Shown here: positions 1-14,760 of the stretch, in pieces | Layout of the letters: every line of letters begins with the position of its first letter | How positions within the stretch are numbered: the stretch's first letter is position 1 | DNA from: Archilochus colubris | Lineage: Eukaryota > Chordata > Aves > Apodiformes > Trochilidae | Assembly: GCA_023079485.1 (NCBI GenBank) | Contig: CM041115.1 | Location: forward strand, 29,006,826 to 29,070,825 | Direction: 5' to 3' | Length of the DNA: 64,000 nucleotides | The notes under the pieces: model-generated | The model's input: only the letters and a program-made list of their open reading frames with translations | What the model was told of the DNA's origin: nothing | The model's database searches: none | Program-made: the position numbers and the translations under genes

Positions 1-2794
1 ATTGTGTCGTATCTGAGTGCATGAAATGAAAACAAACATAAAGAAGAACAAATATTAAAACTTCAAAAAGTGAATGAGTTTTGGAGGTTAAAATGTAAGA
101 ACGTTTTGATATGAAATTTTTTTGACCAGAAAATCAGCCATCTATGGCTAATGGCAAGTTTAAATTGCCAGACAGCAGAATATCATGGTGGGTAAAACCA
201 CTAACCAAGGAAAACAAATATAGGTGGTTCACTGAAAAAAATAGTATGTGAAGAGCATATGAAACTTTTTTAGCCTAAAATAAGTAGTATGACTTGATCA
301 AGCCATGCTGAATATTGTATGGGAGTTAGTTATGCTATTATTTTGTTATGGTTTAACAAATATAATAACGTAAATACAAATTTTCCATTTCCACTCTATT
401 TGGTTTATATTTGGTAACAAAATGCTGTATATACAGTTATCAATTACTTCAGTACAGAATTCTAAATGAGAATCCTTCTTACACTCAGCAGTATCATGAA
501 AGATGGTGATAATGGGATGGTTTTAATTTTCTTGCCCCCTTAAAGTTTTATATGCATCATCTACCTTTCAACAAAACCACATCCTCAGAAAAAATTCACA
601 GTGGTGAAGAACGAACAATCCCCCTTTTTCTGATGAAAAAGACAGAGAGAAGATTAAGAATAAAAAGTAATGATCCAAAATTCACATACAGCAATATTTA
701 CTAATACAGCATCCTAAACCCAGATATACCTACACATTAGAGAGGTAAGAGAGAACGGCACTACTGCAGTAGTGCATGAAAAAAGTCTCCCAAATTAAGT
801 CCTGGCTTTTTTTTCAGCCTTGGATTATTGCCCAAGTAGGCACCACAAAGGGTTACACCTGCAAGTTCTGAAAAATTCCTAGTTTCTAGTAAGTGAGATA
901 GTTTGCTGATTAAATGAAAATGGATTATAATAGAAAAGTATTATGTAAATCTTGCAGTGAAGTGTCACCCTTCTAAAATACTTTTTCCTAAGGATCACTG
1001 AATTACTATAAGAACTTCTTTCCCAACAGAAAGCTGCTGAAAGGACACTTTTTCTAGTATCTGCCTTCTGATGGAGAACAATGAAATCCCTTTTTAATAC
1101 AAATCAGGAGTAACTCAGTGTCAGTGTATACTACACAATTACAGCTTCATTATACTATTTCTAAAAAAATCTTACCTATTTCAATGAAAATGTGATCTAC
1201 TTTCAAATAGTAAAACAGAATATTAATTATGTATAAGTGTATGACTACAACATAGGCTTTCCAACACATTAAAATCATGGAGACCACTCATTCATAGTAC
1301 TTTGTGGTGTAATGCTGATGAAAAATCTGAAGGAAAAATACTGGCTTTAATAAGTCTTTGCATCATTGCATATAAGTTCTTTTGATAAACTATGGCAACC
1401 ACCTTTAAAAATATCTCCATGGACATATTTATGTAGTGACTGAAGAGAAATAACTTTAAAGCCTTCTGAAAATGGAATGTAAAATGGGATTCAGTCCCTC
1501 ATTCACTCATGCTCTCACTCACTCACTCATGCACTCACTCAAGCAGTCACTTTTGTAAGCTACTATTGATATGGAAGTGGGGGCAAAATAAAGTTAGCTA
1601 CTTTTTTGTCACTGGCTCCATGAAGCTAAAGCAAACTTTGCCATTATTAATACCATTTCCAACACCTATCTGTCATACTGAATCACATCCAAAATCCTTT
1701 TGAAACTGCTTTTGACATAGAAACTGCTACTTGTCACAAGCAGTTTTTAAAACCTAACATTCATTTTATAATACCTGCCACACTGTGAAATTTAGGATCC
1801 TAATATGTTAAATATTCTGACAGCTGAAAAAATAAATGCAACTGCTCCCTCTCTTCTAAGATTTTATGTGTTTTCTTCATTGATACTCAAGTTTAGAATA
1901 CTTTAAAGCATGGTAATCCTTCCTAAAAATTGAACTTTTCCTTCCTTTGAGGCCAGAAAGTAGGTGCTCCACATATACTTCCTTAGAAGATAGTCTTATC
2001 TGACTGAATTATTCATATAACTCTTCTCTTCTTCAGCCTTGTTTAAAAGCCCCTGATTATTTTTAGTAGTTCTGGTTTGAACTGAGAAATCTCTGCATGC
2101 TTTCTATGAAATTCTACTGTGACAATACAGCTTCCTTACATGGGTAAGCTAAGAAATAGCTGGTATTTATATATTTGTTCCTGGAAATTATTTAGATAAA
2201 TTCCTCTCATTCTACAACTTCTTCACATGTTTCTTGACAGCAAAGGAAATCTATTACCTATTTCAGAATCTGATGCAAATCATGTGGGACTTTTCAGTCT
2301 TTATTTAACTGGTGCATTTCATAAATATGAATGAGAGTTAAGGTTTGTTTGGTTTCTTTTGTTTTGGTTTTGTTTTGGTTTTTTTGTTATTGGTGTGTTT
2401 TTTTGAAGGCAGGCTTTTCTCAAATACCAGGCATTCATCAAATATTTTCTGAAACTTGTACAAAAGCTCAACAAACAATCTAGAATGTGTTCACCCATCT
2501 GCTATAAAGAGTGAGTGGCACTCAAGGCCTTCAGAATTTATATGTAGAGATAAATATTGGCTTCCTGAAAGAAGGCACCATTCAGAAGACTTCTTTGAAG
2601 GGGAAATAATTTTTTTCATTCCTTCAGTTCTATTCAAGATTTCCTTCCGTGTTTCTGTTATTGAGACCTAAGTGCTTATATTGAGAGTAACATATCTCAG
2701 TGAATTTGTAATATATGAAGAAAAAAATAGAAAACCATTAAGAAGCTATGCATAAAAATGGGAATAATACTTAATGTTACAAATTCTTCTTTGA
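1..2794. other. Intronic sequence, no gene or transposon recognised
   Basis: This is AT-rich intronic sequence upstream of the first visible exon. I see only low-complexity patches: a TCAC/CACT-rich run at about 1497-1550 and a G/T-rich (TTTTGG-like) run at 2343-2405. The upstream CNTNAP exon that should supply the first base of the split glycine codon is not here. Confidence 0.6.
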
Positions 2795-3388
2795 ATTTTT
2801 TCAGTTCTTTGAAGCCCAGAAAGCCAAATATATCCTGGGTCAAAAGAAGCATGGCCAGTAGGATCAGGGAGGAGTTTCTACCTCTAGTACACTCTTGTGG
2901 GACCCCACCTGAAGTACTGTATTCCATTTTGTTTCCCCTAGCGTAAGATGGACATGGAGATAATGAAGTGAGTCCACAGAAGGGCCACAAAGATTATTAA
3001 AGGACTGGAGCATCTCTCCTGACAGGCTGAAAGAGCTGGGGTTATTCAGTTTGTAGAAGAGAAGATTCTGGGTAGACTGTAGCATCCTTTCAGTACCTGA
3101 GAAAGCTGGGGCTTTTTTACAGGGCATGTAATGATATAACAAGGAGGAATTGTTTTAAACTGGAAAAGGGTAGACTTAGGTTAGATGTTAGGAGTAAATT
3201 CTTCATTGTGAGGGTGGAGCAATACTGGAACAGATTGCCCAAGAAACTTTGGGGTGTCCCTCCCTGGAAATGTTCAGGTCTGGGTTGGGTGGGCTTTGAG
3301 AAACTTGTGAAAGGTGTCCCTGCCCATTGGAACTAGATGCTCTTTGAAGTTTCTTCCAACCCAAACTATTCTATGATTCCATGATCCT
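2795..3388 (+). repeat. CR1 LINE, 3' end (sense)
   Basis: This is a 5'-truncated CR1 in sense orientation. It starts near the end of ORF2 (GTACTGTATTCCATTTTG and GAGAAGATTCTGGG are typical), runs through the 3' UTR (TCCCTCCCTGGAAATGTTCAGG) and ends with the TTCCAACCCAAACTATTCTATG tail at about 3356-3385. Short overlapping reading frames on both strands are by-products. Old copy with many indels. Confidence 0.88.
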
Positions 3389-5712
3389 TAATAATTAGGA
3401 CAGCTCCCACTCTTGGTTTCCCAGATACTGCTCACATATTGTAAGTAAAAGGGAAGTCAAAGGGAAGTTATAACGATATTAAGTGGTTTCCTACAGAATC
3501 TATCTGTGCAACAATACTGAACTGAGACACTGTCCTGAAGGACAGACATGGAGTCTTTTTGTACACTATTGAATTTGTAGGTTTACTTTTAGTCTCTCCT
3601 AAATGAGTAATATATCTCTCTCATGCAGACAGTAATCGCTTAGTAGAAACCTTGGGCTCCCCAATTATTCAAAGCCTACTGTTTTCATAATCTATAAATA
3701 AAGAGCTTATTATTCGTTCTTGAAATCTAGATGAACACAATATGTCCTCTAAACTCACAAGCTTAAAATAAGGAGAGAAGGCTGCAGACCAAGGTTGCTC
3801 TGTCTGGGACCAGTTAGACAGGCCATTCCTCAGTCAGTAACGATCCTTTCTGAGAGCTGAGCTTTATTCTATTAATGTCATTTTGTCTTTTCAGCTGTAA
3901 AGATTGGCTATTTTTTATGGTAACTTTAAATATAAGTATTACATAAGAACGAGAAAGACATTTCAGTTCTGAAAATAATTTCTTGGGAAACAATAGGACT
4001 TTGTTTATATTAAAGGAAAAAGATGATGCGGCTACCAAACATGGTTGCAAAATCCTGTGCAGGAATTTTATGTATGGAACACTGTAGGTCTGGTTTATAA
4101 TCTAGCAGTACCTCTGTGACTCCATCTGTGTTCAAAGATGATTCTGTGTCCACTGTTCCTTAATCTTAGTGAAGGTCCATCATCCTCCTAGTTTTGCTTG
4201 CCACAGTTTATCCATGGTTTCCAATTTTGATGTTTACATTCTTTCCTTCTATCTCTGAGATTTCACTCAGAACATCATTGCTTCAATAGCTTTTGCATAA
4301 CTTTTTTTTGCATAGGCTTTCTGGCAAACTGCCCAAGTTGTGATTTACACAGCTTTCAGAATCTTTACTCAAGATATTAGCTGATAATCACTTTTCTCGC
4401 ACTTTGCTGGTATAAAAACGGGAGTTTCTAATAATATGAACTCTGTTTCTTGGATTGTCTGAATAAGACAAGCACAAGAGAACTAAAATCTGAAAGTTAG
4501 ATACCAGCATTGTTTTTTTCCCTGGTTCTCTTACTCAGGAGTCTTTTCTAAAGGGACAAAATGGTTCTTGTCTGGTAACAAACTATCAAGACTCTTTATC
4601 AGTTGTTCCCCCTCCATCCCTGTCATCAGTCAATGAAATTTTAGAGAGCAAAACTCTTGCATTTTTTACTTAAGAATAAGCCTAAAGTTTTTTAATTCTC
4701 CATTTCTGAAAGAGTATGTCTTAGTTGTCTTACTTATCAAAATAAGAAGAGGAATAATGCCGTATTTTAGTACTTTAGATATTTTGGGTGCTCTAAAACA
4801 ACTAATTTAACTTGTCTAAGCCTAGTATGCATCAGTAGTCAATTGCTTGCATGTAGAAAATGTGATTTGTAATATGAACAGCCAAATTTATCCCTAGTGC
4901 AACTCTATTGACTTCAAATTAAAATCAGCTTCTGTTAAATGATCCATATGGGAAATACAAAGCTTGCTTAATCGAAGAAAAACATACTTTATGACGTATG
5001 TTAGTTTCAATCTGGATTTCCACTTCTGTGCATTGCTTTCAGTTCTTACAATTAAATATGCAAAATAAGACTGCCTCTGAAAGTGGTATAAATGATGGTG
5101 CTGGCTAAATGGTACAGTGAACTGCATGGAAAGAAGCTGGTGTGAACACACACATGAGTGTGAAATGTGTTGCTGTTTGCAACAGTAGTCATAGGACAGG
5201 CTAAACAAGTAGGGGGGCCTGTTCATACAAGGGGAGAATCTTTACATCAGTTTCTATTCTCTGTAGTTCAGAGTTTTTAAAACTAATCAAAAGGAAATTT
5301 AGCAGACTAATAGAAAGGCAGTTTGGAAAGCCTAAGCAACACCTAATATATTTTTTATATCAAGATCAAGTTTTAGCCCTGGTGCAACTATCCAAATCCA
5401 CTGTGAGAATACTGAGATATTTTTTCTTCTGGATTTGAGGCTTTGGACCTTTTCCTCGGTCTTTTCTACTTTTGTTGTTTTGTAGATATTTGCTGACTTT
5501 GTTAATTTTTCTATTTTCAGTTCTTAATGATAAGGGTATTCTTTTTCTTGTAAAGCTAAGGAATTACAAAAATGTTTACCCTTGAAGAAATGCATATCCT
5601 AGCAGACAGGAACCAGGGGGTTAAAAATACATCACAGTGATGCATTTATACTGCTGGTTGTGAGAGAAGGTAGAGGATATTTAACCTCCAGAAGCAAAAA
5701 AAGCAATAATAA
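3389..5712. other. Intronic sequence, nothing recognised
   Basis: AT-rich sequence without identifiable exons, transposons or tandem repeats. Open frames of up to 110 codons (for example on the minus strand at 4894-5226) show no familiar domain and are best treated as chance. Confidence 0.55.
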
Positions 5713-6155
5713 AATCATAGAATGCTTTGGGATAAAAGCGACCTCAAAGATCATCTGTTTGCAACATCCCCACCATGGACTGGGACCCCTTCCACAAGAT
5801 CAAGTTACTCAAAACCCTATCCAATTGAACCTGCAACCTTTTAGGGGAAGGAACATGCAAAATTTCTCCTGGCAACCTGTTCCATTATTTCACCATCACA
5901 GGAAAGAATTTCCTCCTAGCGTCTAACCTAAGTCTACCCTTTTTCAAGTTAAAAACTGTCCCTCCTTGTCCTATCCCCAGGTAAAAAGACCTTACCCATC
6001 TGTTTTATAGTCCTCCTTCAGGTACTGGAAGGTTGCTATAAGGTCTCCCAGCCAGTGAAACTTCACCAGACTGATGGGATTTCTTAGACATGATAGGTAG
6101 ATGCCTAGAAGCATCCACCAGTTCTCTCAGGACCTGCAGATGTATCTCATGAGGT

Positions 6156-6161
6156 CTCCTG
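6156..6161. repeat. Target-site duplication, left copy (CTCCTG)
   Basis: Identical to 6510-6515 on the other side of the solo LTR. The empty-site sequence fits other CR1 copies at this point (compare 13716-13733). Confidence 0.85.
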
Positions 6162-6509
6162 TGTCGCAGTGCGAGACGGAGACACAGTTTGATACAAACG
6201 AATTGTCTGACTTTATTGAATCAGAAGGCTATATTTATACCAGAAGTCTCTACATCTTGTTACACGAGTTTTAACTTGATTGGCTACAAAACAGTTAACG
6301 TACAAAGCTTGTTTATCACATTCAAGCATCTCGGCGGATGTTGTAAGAGCGCCATGCTCCTTGACCAGGCCCCCTAATCCTATCGCCTTGTTTACTCCTT
6401 AACCTTTGATGTCCCAAGGCTTTGTTCCTGCGGTTACAAAGTATGCATTAAGTAGCCCTGTTCTTACTGATAGCCCAAGGCTTAATCAGTGCGAGACTGT
6501 GCTGTCTCA
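6162..6509 (-). mobile_element. Solo LTR with 6-bp target duplication (ERVK-like), nested in CR1
   Basis: This 348-bp element is bounded by TGTCGC and TGTCTCA (TG...CA ends) and flanked by a perfect direct repeat CTCCTG at 6156-6161 and 6510-6515. Removing it with one repeat restores the CR1 sequence. Read on the minus strand it has a TATAAATA box (6232-6239) about 20 bp before an AATAAA signal (6212-6217), the compact promoter-to-polyA layout of an avian LTR. No gag, pol or env is present. The 6-bp duplication suits class II (ERVK-type) elements. Family assignment is inference; the boundaries are directly visible. Confidence 0.85.
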
Positions 6510-6515
6510 CTCCTG
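6510..6515. repeat. Target-site duplication, right copy (CTCCTG)
   Basis: Right-hand partner of 6156-6161, directly abutting the TCTCA end of the LTR. Confidence 0.85.
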
Positions 6516-8880
6516 GACTGGTGTGCTTTCAGGTTTTTAGGTGGTCTCAAACCTCATCTATCCCTATCATGGGTAGTTCTTTGTTCTCCCCATCTCTAAA
6601 CTTGTCTTCCGTGACCTAGGCAGTGAGGCTCAAGAACTTGCAGGTGAAGGCAAAAAAATTCACTGAGTCTATCAGCCTGCTCTATATTCCAGGTAACCAG
6701 GTTTTAGGTTTCCTTCTGGAGAGGCCTTACATTTTTCCTAGTTTTCCTTTTGTCACTGACATACCTATAGAATATTTTCTCACTGGCATACCTATGGAAT
6801 CTTTTCTTCTTGCCCTTGATATTGTTTTCCAAAATTCAATTCTATTTGGGCTTTAGCTTTCCGAGCATGGCCCCTGGCTGCTCCAGAAATTTCTCTATAT
6901 TCCTCCCAGGCTACCTGTCCTTCTTTCTACCCCTATAGGTGTGGGCTTCTTTTTTTTTGTGTCTGAGTTTGTCCAGGAGCTTCTTGTTCTTCTGTGTAGG
7001 CCTCCTGCTGTTTTTCTCCTGACTTCCTCTTTGTTGGGATGCATTATTTCTGAGCTCAGGTGAGGTGATCCTTGAATATTAACCTGATTTCTTGGTCTTC
7101 TCTTTCATCCAGAGCTTTACACCATGGTACTCCACCAAGCAGGTCCCTTAAGAGGATAAGGTCCAGGGTATGAGGTTGATGTACACCCTCCTTGTTACCC
7201 TAAAGATCTTGAACTCTAAAGCTTTGTGATCACTGCAACCCAGGCTGCCCTTAAGCTTTAACTTGTCTATGCTACTCTTATCTGACTGCAGAGGGCCTCA
7301 TCCACTTGGTCAGGTGGCCTGTATCAGACTCCTACTGTAATGTCCCCTTATCTCCCTTTAACAGTAACCCATAAGGTCAGCTCCTCATTCATACTCAGCT
7401 GGAGCCCCATGCACTCCAGCTATTTGCTGGTGTAGAGGCTGACGCCACCTCCTGACACCACCTCCTCATCTCCCCAACCTGTCCTTTCTAAAGAGCCTGT
7501 GACCTTCCATTCCAACAGTAGTGGTCATCCCACCGTGTTTCTGTGTTGCCAACAAGTTCATAGATCTGCAAGGCTCATGCACATCTCGTAACACTTCTTT
7601 TTGTTCTCCATGTTATGGGGTTTTGCATACAGAAATTTAAATTTGGCCCCCAATGAGACTGATTTACTTGCTTCAGTGGCTGGAACTCCACTGGGGTATT
7701 TCTGCAGTGCTTCCTTGTTGCCTCACTGCAGGAGCTTCTGGTTCATCTCTGTAAGACTTCAGATGTGGTGCAACTTGTCCAATACATCTCTGAGCAGCAG
7801 GCTGAGGGACCTTGTTAGCTCCTCATCCTTCTGACTTTCCTGTGTCATCCCACAGCTTGTCACAGGGAAGCCTGGTATTATCCCCCCCTCCTTCAAATCT
7901 AGCTTAAAGCTCTGAGTGTCACAAGCTTCTCAGCAAAGACCCTCTATCCCTTTTGAGAAGAGTAAATCCCATCCACTGCCAGCAAGCCTGGTGCTGTGTA
8001 GACAACCTAATTATCAAAAAAACCCCAAAATTTATGGCACTGACACCAGACACAGAGCCACATATTAATAAGTTGAATGCATCTGTTTCTTCCAGTGTTG
8101 CTTCCTGAAACTTCATAGAGATAACTGAAAATAAACAGTTCCCCAGCTTCCCTCATCAACCTTCCGAAGGCCTTGAAGTCTTTTTTGATCACCCTTGGAC
8201 TATGTATTCTGGCATCATCTCTGTCCATGTTGAAGATGAGTAATGAGTAATAGTCTGAGAATCATACCAGCTAGTAGGTTTCGTAGTGATGTCCTTAATC
8301 TAGGCTCCAGGGAGGCATCAGACTTCCCTAAGAAAAGGGTCCCTCCGCATATTTGACCTTCTGTTCCCCTGAGAAAGCAGTTGCCTACAACTACATCTTT
8401 TCTTCTTGGTAAAGGCAGTCATGTTATGGGGCCCTGCTGACCCTGGCAACATCTCTGGTGTGGATGGACCACCACCCCATCTCCAGAAGTGCATAAGAAT
8501 GAAAAATCTGCCAAAAATGTAGACAATCTGAAGAAAATACTCTTCTCCTGTAAACTCAGTGTCTAAATCAAGGACATATTACAAGACTTTAATTTTATTT
8601 ATATTTTAGCAACTAGTTTATTGTTTATAGTTTAGCAACTGAAATGCTTAATAGTTTTTTTTACTAAACTGGAAGCTGATTCCTTTAATGAATAACACAT
8701 CCTTATATAACTTCTGCAGAAAAAGCATTGTACACAACTTAAGGGGTGAGTGGGAAGAAACCTCAGTATGTCATCATGTAACGACTTGAAAATGAATGTT
8801 ACTACCTTGTAGAAGAAGCAAGACTAATGAATATTCACAAGGCAAAATTTGGTTCAGTAATATATGAAAGATGCATGATC

Positions 8881-8885
8881 GCTTA
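8881..8885. repeat. Target-site duplication GCTTA, left copy
   Basis: Matches 9324-9328 exactly, on the other side of the TGTCAC...GTGACA element. Confidence 0.8.
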
Positions 8886-9323
8886 TGTCACAGCTTAGCA
8901 GTTTGGGTGGCCCACAAACCTAAGGACAGAATTCTTCTCTATTCCCCCACTCCCACCAAGGGGAAGACAAAAGGGGAATAAAGACTGGAGAGCTTAAGTT
9001 GGAAACTGAAAACAGTTGGATACAGATTTTACTAACACAAGGGAAAAGTAATAAGATAAAGCATAAGGTAACAAAGAATACAAATGCATAGAATTATATA
9101 CAAACATAAATATACAACCTGATAACACATGGCAAGCTGGAGGGAACAAACAGTAGCACAGCCAGAGGGAGGTGAGAGTAAAAAGATGGAGGAGCTGCTG
9201 GCTTTCTGATCTTTTATAGAGCATGGCAGGAAATGTGAGGGTATAGATCGCTTCCTTTGCATTCAGCCCCTCTCAGAGTCCAACAACCCTCCTTCTTTAG
9301 TTCCTCCTGTTCAAATGGTGACA
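8886..9323 (-). mobile_element. Solo LTR with 5-bp target duplication (ERVL-like)
   Basis: This 438-bp element starts TGTCAC and ends GTGACA, a perfect 6-bp terminal inverted repeat. It is flanked by GCTTA on both sides (8881-8885 and 9324-9328). A 5-bp duplication is typical of class III/ERVL and some class I insertions. On the minus strand a TATAAAAG box is visible near 9212-9219, so transcription would run leftwards, antisense to the CNTNAP gene. No internal retroviral coding sequence flanks it, so it is a recombined solo LTR. Overlapping minus-strand open frames at 8994-9262 lie wholly within it and are not genes. Confidence 0.85.
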
Positions 9324-9328
9324 GCTTA
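9324..9328. repeat. Target-site duplication GCTTA, right copy
   Basis: Matches 8881-8885 exactly. Confidence 0.8.
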
Positions 9329-9689
9329 GATTTTTAATCCAGCACAAATCAATTGTAATCAATTAAATAAACCAAGGGTTTCAGAAATTTTCCTATAATT
9401 TAATACCCAGTTTATTTAACAATATTGCATAGTATGAAGTAGACTTTCAACTAGTATGTACACTGGACAAATAGAAACTTTCAACTTTTAATTAATTGCT
9501 GCCAGGCTGGATGAAAGCAGCCTCCTAGTAACCATCACACTCTAACTTGACAGCCATCAAGACCAGCTGCCAATTTATTACTAAAATGGGATTGATAAAC
9601 AGGGAATCATGAGTTAAGAGAAAGATTTAATACCTCATAAAAAGTGTGTTGTTGCTAGATGTGTGCAGTAAATTACTTTAAAGGCTTTC

Positions 9690-9945
9690 AAGTTGTGCCA
9701 AGGGAGGTTCAGATTAAATATTAGGAAAAAATTCTTTGCCAACAGAGTGGAAAAGCATAGGAATCATTTGCTAAGGAAGGCAGTGGAGTCATTGTCCCTG
9801 CAGATATCATAAAAATGGATAGATGTGGTACTTCAGAAGATTATTTAGTGGTTAAGGAGATGTAGGACTGATGGTTGGAAGGTTTGATATTGAAGGTCTT
9901 CTCCAAGCATGATGATTTTATGATTCTATATATTCCATAAATATT
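9690..9945 (+). repeat. CR1 LINE, short 3' end (sense)
   Basis: Old sense-oriented CR1 3' fragment. It contains GGTTCAGATTAAATATTAGG and AAAAATTCTTTGCC, followed by a decayed TTTATGATTCTATATATTCC tail, the remains of the octamer repeat, at about 9916-9940. Confidence 0.75.
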
Positions 9946-10285
9946 TCTTTTCAAACAGTTATATCAAATTAAAATAAAACTAACATTAACATAGAAGAAA
10001 TAACATTAAATTATTAAATGACATTATTTTGTTATCTGCTTTTGTAACTTCAATTGAGCATCTTCTTCATAAAAAGGAATTGTGTAATGTTTGTGGGGCT
10101 TTTCTTAGCAGAAAATAAACATCAAACTTACATGGTTTTGCCACCAGAGAAAGAAAAAGGGGAATGAATAAATTCACAATGACTTTTAAAAACTATAAAT
10201 GGTTACATGTATCAATCTGTATCAAATTTTATAATAGCTGCTGAATAATATGAAGAAAGTTTCTGTGCGGCTATATCTTGAATTC

Positions 10286-10380
10286 AAATCATGGAATGGT
10301 TTGTATTGAAACGAGTCTCTAAAGATCATTTAGTTTCAAATGCCTGCCATGGTCAAGGCCATCTATTACTAGATCTGATT
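10286..10380 (-). repeat. CR1 LINE, very short antisense tail
   Basis: AATCATGGAATGGTTTGTATTG and CTAAAGATCATTTAGTTTC are a degraded copy of the reversed CR1 end (TCATAGAATGGTTTGGGTTG...). The copy stops about 95 bp upstream of the first CNTNAP exon. Confidence 0.65.
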
Positions 10381-10452
10381 TCTTAAATGAATTGATTAGT
10401 ATTTACATGTACAAGTTTTGTGTAAACTCACTTCTTTTAGGAATGCATGTAA

Positions 10453-12927
<2,475 letters not shown>

Positions 12928-13172
12928 ATAGAACGGGTTAATTGGAAAGGACCTTAAAGATACCTAGTTGGAACCCCCCAGTCATGGACAGGGACACTTT
13001 TTAGAAGACCAAGTTGTTTAAAGATCCATCCAACCTGATCTTGAACACTCAAAGGGAGGGGACATCTGCAGCTTCTTTGGGCAACCTTGTTCCAGTGTCT
13101 CATCACAATTCACAGGAAATAATTTCTTCCTGATTGCTAAACTAAATCTACACTCTTCCAGCTTAAAAACAT
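12928..13172 (-). repeat. CR1 LINE, antisense 3' UTR fragment
   Basis: Begins ATCATAGAACGGGTTAATTGG and runs through the standard reversed CR1 3' UTR (CATGGACAGGGACAC, TTCTTTGGGCAACC, ATTTCTTCCTGATTGCTAAAC). It stops at the tail of a second CR1 at 13173. Confidence 0.85.
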
Positions 13173-14760
13173 TCATAGAATCATAGATCCTTGCAGGACT
13201 CTGTTTTTTGCTGGCTTTCACTTGGACATGGACACGTTGACAGCCACTCTTTGGGTGTGGCCATCAAGCCAGTTCTTAATCCACCCAGTGGTCCATCAGT
13301 CAAACCCATATTTTACCAACTTGGAGACCAAGATGTCATGTGGGACCGTGTTGAAGGCTTTGCTCAGGTCCAGGTAAATGATGTTGGTTGTTCTTCCCTT
13401 GTTTATTGATGTTATGACCTTTTCATAGGCCACACAGTTTTTCAGGCATGATTTGCCCTTGGTGAAACCAAGGGCTGTTTATACCCAATCACTTGTTCTC
13501 TTTCATCTGTGCCTCCCGGAGGATCTGCTCTGGGCACAGAGGTGAGAGTGTCCAGCCTATAGTTCCCTGCATCTTCCTTCTTTTCTTTTTTGAAAATGGG
13601 GGTTATGTTTCCTTTTTTCCAGTTGGTGGGGACTTCACCAGACTGCCATGACTTTTGGAATATAATAGATAGTCTCCACATCTGACAGTTCCCTCAGTAC
13701 ATGTGGGTGTATCCCATCAGGTCCCATGGACTTGTACACTTTCAGGTTCTTTAGATGGTCACAAACCTGATCCTCACTTACAATGGGCAGTTCTTCCTTC
13801 CAACCCTTGCCATTGTCATCTGTGACTTCAGGAATGTGACTGAAGCCCTTGCCAGTGAAGACTGAGGTAAAGAAGTCATTGAGAGCCTCAGCCTGCTCCA
13901 TATCACTTGTCACTAGTTCTCCTGTTTAATTTCTGAGGAGATTGACACCTTCCCTAGTCTTCTTTTTGCTGTTAATATATCTATAGAAATTTTTGCTATT
14001 CCCCTTGATTTCCCTGGATAGATTCAGTTCTGTCCGAGATTTAGCTTTTCTAACCAGGCCTTTTGCTGCTCAGAGAGCTTCCTTATATGCCCCTCATTCT
14101 AGATGTCCTTTCTTCCATTCCTTGTTGAGTTTCTTTTTTATCATAGTGTGTCCAGGAGCTCGTCATTCATCCAGTTAGTCTCCTAGTATTCTTTCCTGCT
14201 TTCCTCTTTGTCAGCATACTTTGCTCCTGGACATGGAGAAGGTGATCCATTAATACTAACCAGCTGTCCTTGCCTCCCTTCCCTTTAGGGTTTTGGCCCA
14301 TGGTATTTTGGCCAGCAGATCTCTAAAGCAATAAAAGTCTGTATGCCTAAAATCCAGGGTTGTAAACTCAGAATACCTCTTCCTAGATGCGCTGAGGATC
14401 TTAAATTCAAGCACTTCATGATCACTGCAGCTAAGGTGGTCTCTGAGCATCATGTTTGTCACCAGCCCTTCCCTGTTGGTGAGAACAAGGTCCAGCACAG
14501 CACTTTTTCTTTTTGGTTCCTCTACCACTTGGAGGAGGAAGTTATCACCTGTGAATTCCAGGAACATCCTGGATTGCTGATAGCTTGCTGCATTGTCCCT
14601 CCAGTGAATGTCAGGCTGATTGAAATTGCCAACAAGCATCAGGGCCTGTGAATGTGAAGCCTCTTTTATTTGTCTACGGAGTGCCTCATCTGCTTGGCTC
14701 TTCTGGTCAGGTGGCCTGTAGCAGATGCCTGATGTAATATCACCTGTTATGGTCTGAAGT
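13173..14760 (-). repeat. CR1 LINE, antisense, RT and endonuclease region
   Basis: A second CR1 starts with its own reversed tail (TTCATAGAATCATAG). It lacks the 3' UTR and passes straight to the ORF2 RT segment (CCATCAAGCCAGTTCTTAATCC), then the RT N-terminal region and the endonuclease up to about 14757. Two decayed ORF2 fragments are listed separately. Its left edge may mark an insertion of one CR1 next to another, or a recombination joint. Confidence 0.85.
13442..13913 (-). pseudogene. CR1 ORF2 reverse-transcriptase N-terminal remnant
   Basis: Two overlapping minus-strand frames give typical CR1 RT sequence. The first (13635-13913) has EALNDFFTSVFTG, EDQVCDHLKNL and [16 protein letters not shown]. 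The second (13442-13681) has [19 protein letters not shown] and [15 protein letters not shown]. They belong to one original frame broken by a frameshift near 13650-13680, followed by loss of the catalytic core. CR1 ORF2 copies its own RNA at the target site; this copy cannot do so. Confidence 0.88.

Larger units (their letters stand above)
5713..8525 (-). repeat. CR1 LINE, long antisense copy with internal deletion and LTR insertion
   Basis: The copy begins with the reverse of the CR1 tail (TCATAGAATGCTTTGGG) and 3' UTR at 5713-6055. It then jumps directly to reverse-transcriptase sequence (ACTTCACCAGACTG at about 6065), so the ORF2 C-terminal part is missing. It continues back through RT and endonuclease to the ORF2 start region at about 8500. 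It is interrupted by a 348-bp solo LTR at 6162-6509. The endonuclease-side segment 7080-8500 resembles the CR1 blocks at 19.6-20.5 and 32.1-32.8 kb. All frames are broken. Confidence 0.8.

Noticed and set aside
4894..5226. 110-codon minus-strand open frame
   Set aside because: No familiar motif; antisense to the gene in unique AT-rich intron. Not supported as a gene.
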